In this document: positions 49,701 to 62,200 of the stretch, piece after piece
Layout: every line of letters begins with the position of its first letter
Numbering within the stretch: position 1 is the first letter of the stretch
Source of the DNA: Pterobdella sp. o SKG-2022
Lineage: Eukaryota > Annelida > Clitellata > Hirudinida > Piscicolidae
Reading direction: 5' to 3'
Length of the DNA stretch: 64,000 bases
Assembly: GCA_964035795.1 (NCBI GenBank)
Contig: OZ038326.1
Coordinates: 5,102,889 to 5,166,888, forward strand
Translations under genes and position numbers: made by a program
Notes under the pieces: model-generated
Told to the model about the DNA's origin: nothing
The model's input: only the letters and a program-made list of their open reading frames with translations
Databases searched by the model: none

Positions 49701-51309
49701 TATTAGCATTTGTACCCATGCATCAATCACTCACTGATATTCAAACCCTCAACAGTCAAACTCATGTGTTGTAGACATCGACCGCCGAAGAGTCGGTGCA
49801 CCAGAAGACTTGCCAGCATTTCCATACTCTTCTATGCTACAACAAGATCTTGAACATGAGATTAAAAGGTTTGTGTGGGGGTGTGGTTGAGTGTGTATAT
49901 TGTATGTGGAATTTTGGGCGTGTTTTTTTGATTTAAGTGTGGAATAGTAGTTATGATGTAGGTATAGAAATATGTTGGTGATGGAGGTGAATGACTGAAA
50001 CTCACGAATGTTTGAATTGTGATGGTAGGTTATGGGAATTTATTGTAAACCCAAAAATAAATAAAAATGAATTGAAAGTTCTATGCATTTTTCCATATAT
50101 TTACAATAGGGAGATTTATGAAAGCGTAAATAAATCATGCCAAAAATAATAAACAGATTCAAATACTTAGAAAAATCCTTGTCCCAAAACAAAGACACTT
50201 CACACACGAAATCAGACCATGACAGCAATATTAAACCTAGGAATACTCATAAAAAGTCAAATGTACATTCTTCATCATCTTCTCTCAATACCAGCATCGA
50301 CTGGTCTGTTAATGCTAAGGTTGGTGTTTCAGGGCTGAATAACGTTAATACCTGCGTAAATTATTATTATTATTATTAAGTTTATTTAATTTTTATTATT
50401 ACTCGTTTAACGTCTTTTGTCTCATCGCATGAAGTTACATTGTACACTAATTATACACGAGCACACAAACAATAACTCTTGAAGATATTATCTTAGGATT
50501 TTATTCGTAGTTCTTTTGTATTGTATGCCTACAAGCTGGCAAAAATCCTTTGCCCAAAGTCCTACAATTTTTTGACAATACTATAAGAAACAAACACTAA
50601 CTATTCATAAAAAAACATGGAGCCTATTGTGAGGCAAATTTACATTATCAAGTCTTGTTACAATAATGAAAAAATATTCCGTGTTTGTTTTTCATATAAT
50701 TGTGTCAGGGTATTCTGTTTCACCACTGGGGCTATAATTAATCTCATTAATCAATAGCTGGAGATGCTACAAAAGAACGAGGCACTTGCCAGATTGAGAG
50801 CCCTGGCAGAGAAATCTGGGGTGAAGGCAGAGATTGCTGACTTCAAAGATTCTCTTACTGATGCAGCCATCAGCAAACACAAGGTCGGTGGTTGGGTTTG
50901 TTTTCATTGGTGTGACATTTTATCTACTAAAAATTTTACTATAAAGATAATATATTATAGTAAGGATGGTAGTGATAATGATTGTTGTTGTTGTTGTTGA
51001 GCGCGGACTTACAAAGACTCTTCCGACACTCCATGGAGCGAGTACCGAATGAAACTTGTAGCTTCGAGTTGTTTGTGACTTTTGGTGAGCAGTGAAAAAT
51101 GATGGTGATGATAATGATGGTAATTTTCTTAAACACGATGATGATGTATTAATGTGGTTTTTCTAATGATTATTAGTTGTGCTTTTCCATTATTTTTAAA
51201 AGATATGCATTTGCTAGTGTTTATGATAAATTTGAATTCACCGATAATTATAACTCGTTAAAATGAATGCATCTGAGTTCATTTCATTTTTGAAATAAAA
51301 AAACAAAAA

Positions 51310-51371
<62 letters not shown>

Positions 51372-53951
51372 AACCAGGCCAACATGGGCAAAGCATCAGG
51401 CCACTTGGATGAACACACTAGGGACCTTCTCTTCAACTCTTCCATCAGGGAAGTATTCCTTCAGTACTTTCTGCAGGTGTGTGTCTGTTTGTTTGTTGGA
51501 GTTTGTCTGTAGTGATTTTTGGGGTTTTCTGTTTGTTTGTTGGTGGTTATTTTTGTTGTGTATGTGTTATATTTGTTGATATATACGTTTTTGGCATAAA
51601 TATTTCCATTTTCATGGGATTATGCGTTTTCTTGTGAAGTTTTTTTTTGTATATCTTCAAAATTTTACTCATCAACCCAAATGCAGCTATTCAGTTCATA
51701 TGAGTCTTTCGTCATTCACCAAACGGGGGACAGTGTACAACAATGGTTGAACAACAGAGAAACCTCGCAGAACTTCGACAAAACAGCCTTCCTCTCCGAC
51801 CAATCAGACGACACTATTCCATTTTTGGCGCCATTTATTGAAACTCAAATGTTTGCGTCGTTTATCGACCAAAAAATTCTTCTCATGTTGCAATCAAACC
51901 AAGATTCGTGCTATGACGTGGCGCAGTTAAGCGCCCCAAACGCCAGCGATCATTCTACAGAACATTGTAAAAACATTGAGGGTTTAAAGGTGTTTTCTAC
52001 TCGCATGAAACAGTTACAGAAAGAGCTGCAACAGGCGCCTGAGCATCGGGAGAGAAGGTTCTATCGTACTTCCGTCTCTAGGATTGCTGGTGAGGAGGCT
52101 TTTGTTATTTAAAATCTTTAGTTTTCAATTATTTTACTACACTATTCCATAATCTACTATGTCAAAAAACCAAAAACATATACTATACACTGAATTGCTG
52201 GTGCTAGAAGCTTTTCAAATTCAGAATCTTTTATTTTTCATAATTTATTTTCACTATCTTCCAGTTCACCATATTACCAAACAAAATAACAAGTTCACTA
52301 CACTGCAAACGACAGCGAGCATTGAAAAAAAGTCAACAATGGTGGACCACTGCAGTCCTGCCCCACAACCCATCATCACCAACGTCACTCACATCAAGGG
52401 ATTCTTCCCCCATTTCACTCAAGAGTCTTTCCAGCTGGTTCTCAAGGATAAGCGGTAGGTTGATTTAATTTTATTTTTAATTTTTGTTTTGCGAAGAATT
52501 TTCATTTTTTTGTGATATGATTTTGGTTTTGTGGGGTGTATGTCGGTATTTTAAGAGCTAACATTTATCTGTTTGATATTTATTTTTTGTATAATTCTGG
52601 TGTTGTATGTGATGTATGTGGTTTGTGTTAACGTTATGGTGTATGTTGAATAATATTTGTTGTGCTTGTTGTGTGTCGTGCTAAGTTGCAATAAATACTA
52701 TTACCTCGTCACTTTATGTTTGTTGAGGGTTATTTCATAAGGAAAACTAAGATAAAATTTGATCATTGAAGGAATAAACTACGCGAATGGAAGCAGATAT
52801 ATGGGTCAAAGAGAAAAGGGGCTTTCAAGAAGAGGGATGTCAGTAATATAATAATAAATTTTATTTTATTTTACAAAATTTATTCAGTAATTTAAACGTT
52901 TGAAATTTTATGGTTAATAACTGTAATTATTTGTAGGAGTACTTAGAGCAGACCAATTGCAACACTGCTACTACCACTTCCGACACCAATATTAAAGTGA
53001 GTTTTTCATTACATTCATGTTTATTTTTGCTATTGATTTTTTCTATTATTTCATCAGTATTTAAATTATAGTTATTATTTAATCAGTATAATTATTATGG
53101 TTATTATTTCATTATTATTATTCTTATTGTTAATACTTATTCAGGTGATGGTGAATAACAGTTGGATTTTTACCGAAACCTTATTGAAAGAAGTCAAAAA
53201 TAAGGTTTTTTATTTTATAAGACATTTTGAGGATAAAAATAATGAAACTAATAATAATAATAATAAAAATAATAAAATATTATTATTATTATTATTATTA
53301 TCACCAACATTATATCATTATTATGCTCACAGACTAAAAGGATGTTGGTTCAAAAAATGGGCAAAGAAGCAGTGGAATTAGGTCACGGAGAAGTCACAAG
53401 GGTTTGTGACTTAATTAGCTGGTGTATATGGAGGTGTTGAGTGTGAGAGAATGGTTGTGGTTCAGAGATGATGGTGTTGAGTGTTGAATAAGAATTGTCA
53501 TTTAGATATGGAAAGGTGTTGAATGTAAAGTATTGGTTGAAAATCAGTCTTGTTTTGGTGCCATATAATTAAACTTGTTCTATATGAATGAGCTTGATAT
53601 AATGATAAAAAAGTTGAAATAAAACTAACACCTCGTAGGTTGGTATAGAAGAGAATACACTGATAGCAAGTCTATGCGATTTGCTTGAAAGGATTTGGAG
53701 TTATGGATTGCTTAAGAAACAAGTCATTATTATCAACCATTATTATTTTTATTTTTGCTGTTGTTGTATTCATATTTTTAATTTATCATTATTTTTTTAT
53801 ATTTTATATTTTCGCTTATTTTATATATATTTTTATTTTATCTAAAATTCCAGGATAAATCGTCGCTATGGCAACATCTAAACAACTTTTATGAAGCTAG
53901 TAATGACCATTCTAATAAGGGTAGGTAGATTGATGACAATTACTTATGCAA

Positions 53952-54047
<96 letters not shown>

Positions 54048-57000
54048 ATAGATATATAGATAGATAGATAGATAGATAAATAAATAAATATTTTTAAACA
54101 GAAACTATTTATTGGGGTTTCAATCACGTTCAATAACATAAAAGTAACACAAACGAACCCAATAACAGAAAACGCTTTGCATACAGCCACCACCAACCAC
54201 AACTACAGCGGAAACGAAGAATTAACAACTAATACAACTACTACCACCACCAATACAACAACGACAACGAATGAAGGCCACTTAACATGGCCTATTAGGC
54301 AGCATAGGCGCAGTAATAGCAGGGGTCTAGAACTACCAACTCTTGATCCTCTGCCTTCTTCTGTTCTGTGGGACTTCAAGTCGGTGGGGTGTGGTCGGTT
54401 GGTGAGGTGTAGATGTTGTCAAGTTTTGGACGTAATTGGATTGATGAATGTGGTGTTTTGGTGGGATGTGATGATTCGGGGGTTTTGTGCGTTGATGAGG
54501 TGGGATGGGTTGGTGGGGGGCATTTTTTGGTGGATTTGATGGATTGGCCAATGTGACGTGTTAGTTTGTTGATAAGGTGGTGCGTGTTGTTAGAGTTTTA
54601 GTGAGTTGTTTGTTTCTTATACATGAATATTAATAGGTGTGATGTGTTTATTACGTCTATTTCTATTATTCTCATTTTTTTGTTTTAACCATTATTTTTA
54701 GGGGTAGTACAAATATTCAACCGCAATCACCATCAAACAAACAGAAACGTGATGGAGATGACAGAGATCAAAACCTCCATAGGACTAGCAAGAGCTTTTG
54801 TGCGTCTGTCCCTCGAGAAAAAACTTCTATCAAAACATCTTAAAGAATTATTCAGCAACCAGGACCTGTTGAGGTTTGTGAGAGAGGGGTTTTTTTTATT
54901 TTTATTTTAATCTCCTTTTGTTTGTATATGTGCTGTTGTCTTTTGTCGTATATTAGTTTCAGCTCCTTCTTTCTTATTCCTTATGTCTCCTTTCATCCAT
55001 ATATATTCTAATCTATCTATTTTTGTGCTCGTTCCATCATTTACCCATCCATCAATTCATTCATCCATCAGGAAATTATACAAAAGGAATGCCTTTTTAC
55101 GTTGCGAGGATGAGAGGGAGCAGTTTTTATGTCACCTTCTCTCACTCAACGCTGTCGACTACCATTGTTTCACCAATACTTTCAGTACATCTAGTACGTC
55201 TGTATTTTTGTTTCTGTTTTTGTGTCTGTGTATGTATGCTATGTTATACGTGATGATTTGATGTAAAAACTCACACATTTGACTGCTTATCACAAACACA
55301 CACACACTCACACACAGTGATTACCTACCGCGTGTTGATCTATCCTCGCATGAAGATGGGTGGAGGAACAACTAGTGCTAACTGCTGGATCAGGTTTATT
55401 ATTGTTTTCATTATTATATTTATTGTTATTTTCATTATTTTTTTTATATTCAATATTGCTCTCTATTTTTCTCACACTTTTTTTCATTAATGTATAGCCT
55501 TCAATTTCTGTTGATAGGCTTTCTGGACAGTTAGGGAACACTGAAGAAATTCCATTACCGAAACATTCCCTAGATGTCACTTTCAAGGTATTTTTTCATT
55601 AAGTTTGCTTTTTTATACTATTTTAGGGCCTTCATCATCCCATAAAAATTTTCCAACACAGCACAAAAACTTGGGAATGTTGACTTCAATGCGGATTGGT
55701 CACGATAACTCAGGTCTCTCTTCTAAGTGGATGGTGGAGAATGTGGTTGTTAGGAATCAGGTCACTGGACATACATATAGGTTTAGCTTATTTAATTGAT
55801 GCGTTTTGTTGGTGGTGTTGGTTTTAAGCAGCTATAAAAACTCAAACACCTATTTACCTATACACACATAATTTCGTTTCAAAAACATACTTCGCAAACA
55901 AACACACCCACACACACAGATTCACATGTGGCAGATGGCTAGGCAAGGGTATAGACGACGGAGCCCTGGAAAGACTTCTGGTAGCTGAGCTTCTTCCCGC
56001 GTCTGTCGATTCCAATGGTTGCTTGCTTTATTTGTAATTTCAAACTAATACTTATAATATTATGAAAAGTTATTTTTTAGTTTTTTTTTCATTATATAGT
56101 TTTTTTACTATTAATACTATTATCTTATTATTATTTTTATTATTATTATTATCATCACTATTTTGATTTTGGTTTTTTTTTTCATTATGGTCATCGACAC
56201 CATGCTTATATTTACCATATGATATCCATGAAAGCATGTATTTGAGTTTTTATATGGACACATGAATCATTGCAGAACTGATGGAGAGATGCAAGACCCC
56301 TCCAAGATGCAGATCTCCAAGCACTTCAGGGAAGCACTATGAAGCTAGTATGTGGTGGATGGATGGCTGCGTTTTGAGAGGAGGCGGGGAGTAAATGATT
56401 GATTTTTGGGTGGTAAATTGGTGGGTTGGCGGATGATGGATGGGTGAGTGGGTGGGTGTTGGATGGGTAGGTAAGAGGGGGTATTGCAGCTGTTGAACAA
56501 TGGGTGAATGCACGTTTGGTAGATAAATGACTTCAAATAGGTATGCAGTAAATATATAAAATGCTGGTTAGATATGTAAATAAAATTAAGAATAGTGGGT
56601 GGATATGTATAACTAAATAGCTATGTGGATTATCAATATAAAACATCGACAGAGGCATCAGCTCACGATATAAGAGAAAAGTTGGGAGACTCTGTTAACA
56701 AGCTTGTCAAGCATTACTGCAGGACTGATAAAGAAGCTGTTAGTATTTCATTATTATTATTATTATTTTTGTTATCATTAATTTTCAATTTTTTTATTAG
56801 TTATCAATTTTCAATGTTCTTTTACGTATTTGCATTCATATGGATTCATACGCACGAGTTTTTATATTGACTCTAATAGTATTGGTTCATTTGAGTAAAA
56901 ATTTGAAGAATAATATTCCCAATTTTAAATATTTAATACTAGTCTTATTGATATAAACATAATAATACTTCCTCTGATAGCAAAATAACATTATTTTTAA

Positions 57001-58455
57001 TGCTAAACTAATACCGTTTTTATCTTCAAAAACAAAACTAATGTAATTCATGATGATAACGTTGCCAACAACCAGCGAGAAAGTTCCACGAAGTTATTGT
57101 GTGGGGAGGGAGGCTTGGTTTCCTCTTTGGAGCTGATCTTCCAGTACGGCTTCAAGTCCTCTCGTTTTCTTAGAAACAGATTTTTTATATGGGATTTCTT
57201 GGGTATGTTTTGTATTGAGATTTTTATTGAAATATTTACTATTATTATTTTTTAATATCAATTTTCAAAGCTTTGACGCATTTTTTTTGCTTCTTTAACT
57301 TCATAGAAATAGATTATTTTCAATAAGTTCATCGTTATTTTATGTCTTCAATTTCTTAAATATTAACGATGACTAATAAAAAAATAATAATAATAATAAT
57401 AGTAATTACTCACCCATATAGAGAAAGTCGTATCGTGTTACGAGAGTATTTTAAGCACGAAAGAATGCTACATCTCCGATGACATCAGAACGACTATGCA
57501 GTCGTTTTGTTATGTGATTGGTCAGATCAACAGCAAATCACAAGCCATTGGCAAGGATGAGCGTTTCCAAATATTTGTCTGTTTTGGTTTGAGGTTTGTT
57601 CATTTTTCCATAACGTCGAGCCGTTTTTTCTTCTTAAAAATAATTTTGTAAAAGTTTTTGTTGTAGTTTTACCTGTTTGCTTGTTATATTACCTTTCATA
57701 TTGTTATTTTCGCTAGTAGTATTATATTATTTTGGTCATCATATCACTCCAGTTACCATCCATACAATCATTATCACAACCAGAGACCGCCTCTTGCTAC
57801 GTTGGTTAAGGTTGGTGAGCAAATCTCCAGTGACAGTGTCCATGTTTGAGGAGTATTCCTTTCTCAGAGATTCAAGGAAGCTTAAAGTGGTTCTTGACTT
57901 ACTCGACTCTCTCAAGGTAATTTAACTTTATGGATTTGAGGGGGAGATGAGAATGGTCTGGGTTTTATATGGTGTTCGATATATGTATAGTTGATAAAGT
58001 ATAGTGTGGGTCATATGGGTGTGGTGCTGAATGTTTGTGATGAGATGTGGCTAAACTAGATATGGGGGAAGGGAGGGGTAAAATTGGATGTCACGTGAGT
58101 GGAATGGATTTGGTGTGGATATTATGAGGAGGAATTTGTGTGATTCAGTTTTTTGACTTTGTAATTGTAACTCAGAATGGAATCATTCTAGTGGAAAGTA
58201 GGTTAAATATGAAGTGAGTCGGTATAGGTGATGCGTGGTGGGAGATGGATGTGGCGTGGTAGGGGTTGTTGTGTGGTGTTGGGTGATATGGGAGCTATAA
58301 TTTCAAGAAAGTCATATATCAATAACAATGATAAGAATAATAATAAAAATCATCATGATAATAACAATAATAATAATAATAAATTAATATTGTTGTTATG
58401 ACAGGACTACAAAGTGGTGCTGGAGGAGTCGGTGTTGAGAGGGATAGAGCTGTGA
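46771..58455 (+). CDS. DENND5: DENN domain protein 5 (Rab guanine exchange factor, RUN-PLAT-RUN)
   Basis: Activator of Rab GTPases in endosome-Golgi traffic (family knowledge). Exons: 46771-46855, 47042-47151, 47340-47468, 48039-48528, 48923-49029, 49337-49525, 49756-49868, 50157-50319, 50758-50883, 51378-51476, 51687-52089, 52265-52454, 52772-52838, 52937-52996, 53145-53204, 53333-53401, 53639-53722, 53854-53920, 54187-54393, 54702-54873, 55072-55193, 55318-55393, 55518-55587, 55662-55780, 55920-56017, 56276-56347, 56653-56738, 57076-57202, 57422-57593, 57784-57916, 58405-58455; about 1,371 residues (human DENND5A 1,287). [69 protein letters not shown]. d[30 protein letters not shown]1: [92 protein letters not shown]2: [13 protein letters not shown]. 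The end of the exon at 54187 is uncertain by phase; 54,393 is the position that restores it. Confidence 0.94.
47641..47870 (+). pseudogene. APEX1/exonuclease III-like fragment in DENND5 intron 3
   Basis: An open frame reads [11 protein letters not shown], then [17 protein letters not shown] and later [16 protein letters not shown]. This matches the N-terminal part of AP endonuclease 1, where WNV(N/D)G and LQETKC carry the catalytic Asn and Glu. The frame stops at about 47,878 and the rest of the enzyme (about two thirds) is missing. There is no start or intron structure of its own. It is most likely a truncated retrocopy; the N-terminal endonuclease of a non-LTR element is the alternative, but the wording is closer to the cellular repair enzyme. 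Confidence 0.65.
48571..48640 (+). repeat. Uninterrupted copy of the older dispersed repeat
   Basis: GTACAATAGCCCGAATCTAG continues directly into AAGACAACAAACACAAAG and TTAAATGACACGAAGCTTT. The same two parts are separated by a LINE at 32,182-32,963. Confidence 0.65.
48640..48797 (-). repeat. tRNA-derived SINE, copy 3
   Basis: Minus strand starts near GGCCCGTATAGCTCAGCTGG; the B-box-like GGTTCAATCCC and tail AGCGCTTTAAACTCTGC follow. It is degenerate relative to the 42,248 copy and lies in a DENND5 intron. Confidence 0.75.
51310..51371. repeat. (TTA)n microsatellite
   Basis: About 20 perfect trinucleotide units ending a few bases before the acceptor of the DENND5 exon at 51378. Confidence 0.95.
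53955..54090. repeat. (GATA)n microsatellite
   Basis: About 130 bp of tandem GATA units in a DENND5 intron. Confidence 0.95.
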
Positions 58456-59233
58456 ATTTTATATTTTCGATCCAGTCATTTTGTTTTTATAACTTATTTC
58501 TTTCATTTTTATTCTTTATTGTTAATGTTGTTTATTTCTATTTTTTATGGTTTTATTTTTCGTTGACTTTTAGTATTTATTTTTCTGTTTTGCCAGTTGT
58601 TTTAGTTATTTTTTTCTCTGTACTTTTCTCTTTTTTTTTCTGTCGCTAGATTTTCAAATGATTCTTCTTTTACTTCTATTATAATTTTTTGAGTTCAGAT
58701 AGATACCTATACTCAAATTATTTTTCAAGACTTTAGTTACAATAAAAAATACTTTTAATTGAATAATCGTTCAAGACATTAGTTACCGCTAGTATATTGT
58801 ATGACTTCATTAATTTTCTACAATTTCAAATTTTAGACTTATTTATTTCAAACCAAAATAATTTATTTTAACTTATCAATAAATGGAGTTCAACTACTCA
58901 ATCTTTTAAAGACAAATAAACGATGTACCATTTGGCTTATAAATCGAGATTTCAATCAATAAAATCATCCAAAAAACGTATACTAAAATTACTTTTGAAA
59001 CGTATTTTGTCGTCCAATACAGGTGAAATAAGTATATAAGTGTTTGAGAATAAAACAGCTTTTTTAAGCGCTTTTATTCACACCTGTAGTGAGACTGTTC
59101 ACTTTTAAGATATTCAAATTACTTTAAGTTTATATCAAACTTTGTCTATACACCTCATTAGATCAACAAATTCAAATTTAATAGATTTTTTAATCAAATC
59201 TTAAAAAACCGCTAAAAATTTTACTTTTTAAAC
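58456..59233. other. Spacer between DENND5 and the PDI-like gene
   Basis: 778 bp. An AATAAA at 58,741-58,746 is a candidate DENND5 polyadenylation signal, 286 bases after the stop. The remainder should contain the PDI-like promoter; no clear TATA box. Confidence 0.5.
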
Positions 59234-62200
59234 ATGAAACTATCAATCGCACTATTAATGTTGTATATTTCCAATGTTTCTACTGAAATAGTTTTTTTAA
59301 ACGATGAAAACTTTGAGTCTCTAGCCCCTAAATACACTGTTCTCTTCGCCATGTTCTTCCAGCCGGAGTTCGTCTTTCATTTTCTATATCTTTCAAATTA
59401 TTACAACACAGTTTTATCCATTGTTTTTGAATAAATCATTTAGTTTTTTTTTGAATTTAGTTACTTTAACTTAGTTTTTATTAAATTTACATCTAATAAT
59501 AAAACATTTAGATTAAACGATTTTTTGACCACAGTTGCATACACAGCCAGAACTTGGATGCGGAGTTTTTGAAAGCTGTGAAGACTATTAAGCCTTTAGC
59601 CTTGCCTGTTAATTTTGCTAAAGTATAACATTATTTCTACTATGTATAGAAGTTTACTAATAATGATGCTGAGGAATATTTATTAGAATAAAATGAGTTG
59701 CAAACGATAATGAAGGTAAAAAATAAATTCTTGAAAACTCAAAAACCTGTTGAAAGTTTTATGTACTTCAGCAGATCTAAAATTTTATAAAATTTTGATT
59801 TTTTTGTAATTTATTGAAACAAATTTATAACTGATAATATGTTAATGACAGATTAATTGCCAAACGAGTGGAGAAAAAATATGTGAGAAACTTGAAATCA
59901 AGGCATATCCCATTATCAAAGTAAATCAATAAGTGGTCATTTCTTTAAAGTTTTCTTAAAATATGATTGATATATGAAATGATATTATCGGAAGTAAACC
60001 ATCGAAGACATGCTTAGACTAAAAGTTTTTTAATTTAAGAATCGCTTGTTATTCCTTCTTTAATTTTTGTATTCATAAATAAGACTATGATAATTTATTT
60101 TTCAATTAAAACCGAGGTTTATTTTCTAAATGCTTAATGAAATTATGCTACAAAAAGTTGACAACGGGATAAAATACACCAGGTTTTCAATTTCGGTGAG
60201 TTCGTGTTCAACTATGAAGGACCAAAACAGGCAGGTAAAAGATAACTCAAATTAATTAATTTCAGTACAATTAAGTATAAATTTCAATTGTATGTTTTGC
60301 ATCTGTATGAATTATATTATAATTAGTTTATAATGCTGTATGGATGGAAATTACTATTTTTTCTAATCTTTAAACAAGCACAACTCAAAACTACTATCCA
60401 ATACACCAGCCAGTTTTACGCTTGATTATTTTTCTCAAACCAGTCATATAAAGATTCACTCGAGCCACGTAAAATAAAAAGGCTTACGATATTTGAAAAT
60501 GTTACATTGATATAGAGAAGCTCCGTATTTTAATTAAAAATTGTTAGTGTTCGTAAATCTTTTTATATTACAAACACATACTAAACTCCACTACGATCAT
60601 TAAAAATTCTCCAAAATTTGCTGAAATCTTCATTTCCACAGAAAGTATAGTGAAGTTTCTAAGGTTCAAGCTGGAGCCAGGTTCTCAAAAGGTAGACAAC
60701 CTACCCGAGTTTTCTTCGTGTCTCTCAGGCTTCGATAACGCTGTTGTCGGTTAGGGTAATTTTATTACAATGTTTTCTATGAATATTTATATAAAAATTT
60801 GAAAAGCTTTTGGTTGTTTAGATTACAATAGTGTTTGGTTTTAATGATCAAAAAAAGCATATGTTATTTTATTTTTTTATTGGATATATAATAATCCGTT
60901 TCAAGTTTTACAAACATCTATAATTTTCCATGAATCGACGTAAAAAATTGTTAAACATAATTTTTCATAAGAATTCACACACTAACTAAAAACAAAACAA
61001 AAAAAGTGTGTGAATTCTTATGAAAAATAATGTTTAACAATTTTTTACGTCGTTTTATGTTAAATCATAGATGTTTTTAAAAATAAAATATATCAGTTGG
61101 AAAAAAAAGTAGTGAAAACTATTCAAACCTGTTGTAGAATAATTTTTTTCTTTTATTTTACAATGTTAATTTATCCATTTCTAGTATATCCTTTATTATA
61201 TTTATCATCCACAAAGGATTTTTCCACTCGGAAAAGAGTGACTTGGAAAAAGTTTTTCACCAGATGGCAGAGTCGTTGAAGGCCGAGTACAAGTTCACAC
61301 ACACTTACAGCGCCAAACTCATGAATATGTTTGGATACCGAGAGTTCGTTATCACCGTTTTATTTTTATTTTTACATATATAATGTTTTAATGAATTTTT
61401 ATTTGATTAACTTTTGCTGTTGGATAAAAAAACATTTATAATCGTTTATGTAACTTTTTTGATATTCACTGGGTATTATCATTTTTACAGTTTTTTGATT
61501 TCACATTTCAACCCTATTTTTCCTGTATAGATTATAATTTTATATTTTATCCGTCCTTATTAATATTGGCAGCGAGATTGTGTTGTTCAGATCCGATAGG
61601 CTGAAAACCTCTTTGGAACCAAGTCAAGTAAAGTTCGAAGGCAAAAGCACCTTGTATAACTTAAGGAATTGGGTTTCTAGTGTCTAGTCAGTTTACTATC
61701 GTTATATTCATTTATTTTTTTTATTTTTTTTGAGATAGAACTAATATATGCCCTAAACAATCATATGAAAATATATTAATAATTTCGATGAATCATAAAA
61801 AACGCTTTGAGTCAAAAAAGAAAACAAAATAAAAAAAACGAAATAAATTAATAATATAAACAAACATACAACGATACAAACACGCAGCCAAGGATTAGCA
61901 GGCTACAGAACAAAGAAAAACATAGAATTATTTAAGTCTCCTCAGCTCGTAGCCTACATGTATGTGGACTTCGATTCAAAAACCTCAATGTCCCACTACT
62001 ATCGGAATAGGTGAGTTAAATAAAAAATTAATTGATATGTTATGAACTTTTTACCATTGGTAAAGAAAAATGGGATAAAGAAAGAATTTAATAACGAAAT
62101 AAAAAAAAGATTTATTGGTTTTTATTTGATAAAGGGTTATTATATAATAAAAAGACCAATCAATTTAATAAATTCCCTGTTTCAGTTTTTAAGATTCAAA

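Noticed and set aside
57677..57925. Separate membrane-protein-like open frame
   Set aside because: The hydrophobic start is intron; the second half is the DENND5 exon 57784-57916 in its proper frame.
58398..58649. Hydrophobic open frame after the last DENND5 exon
   Set aside because: It is a shifted frame over the DENND5 stop and T-rich 3' untranslated sequence.
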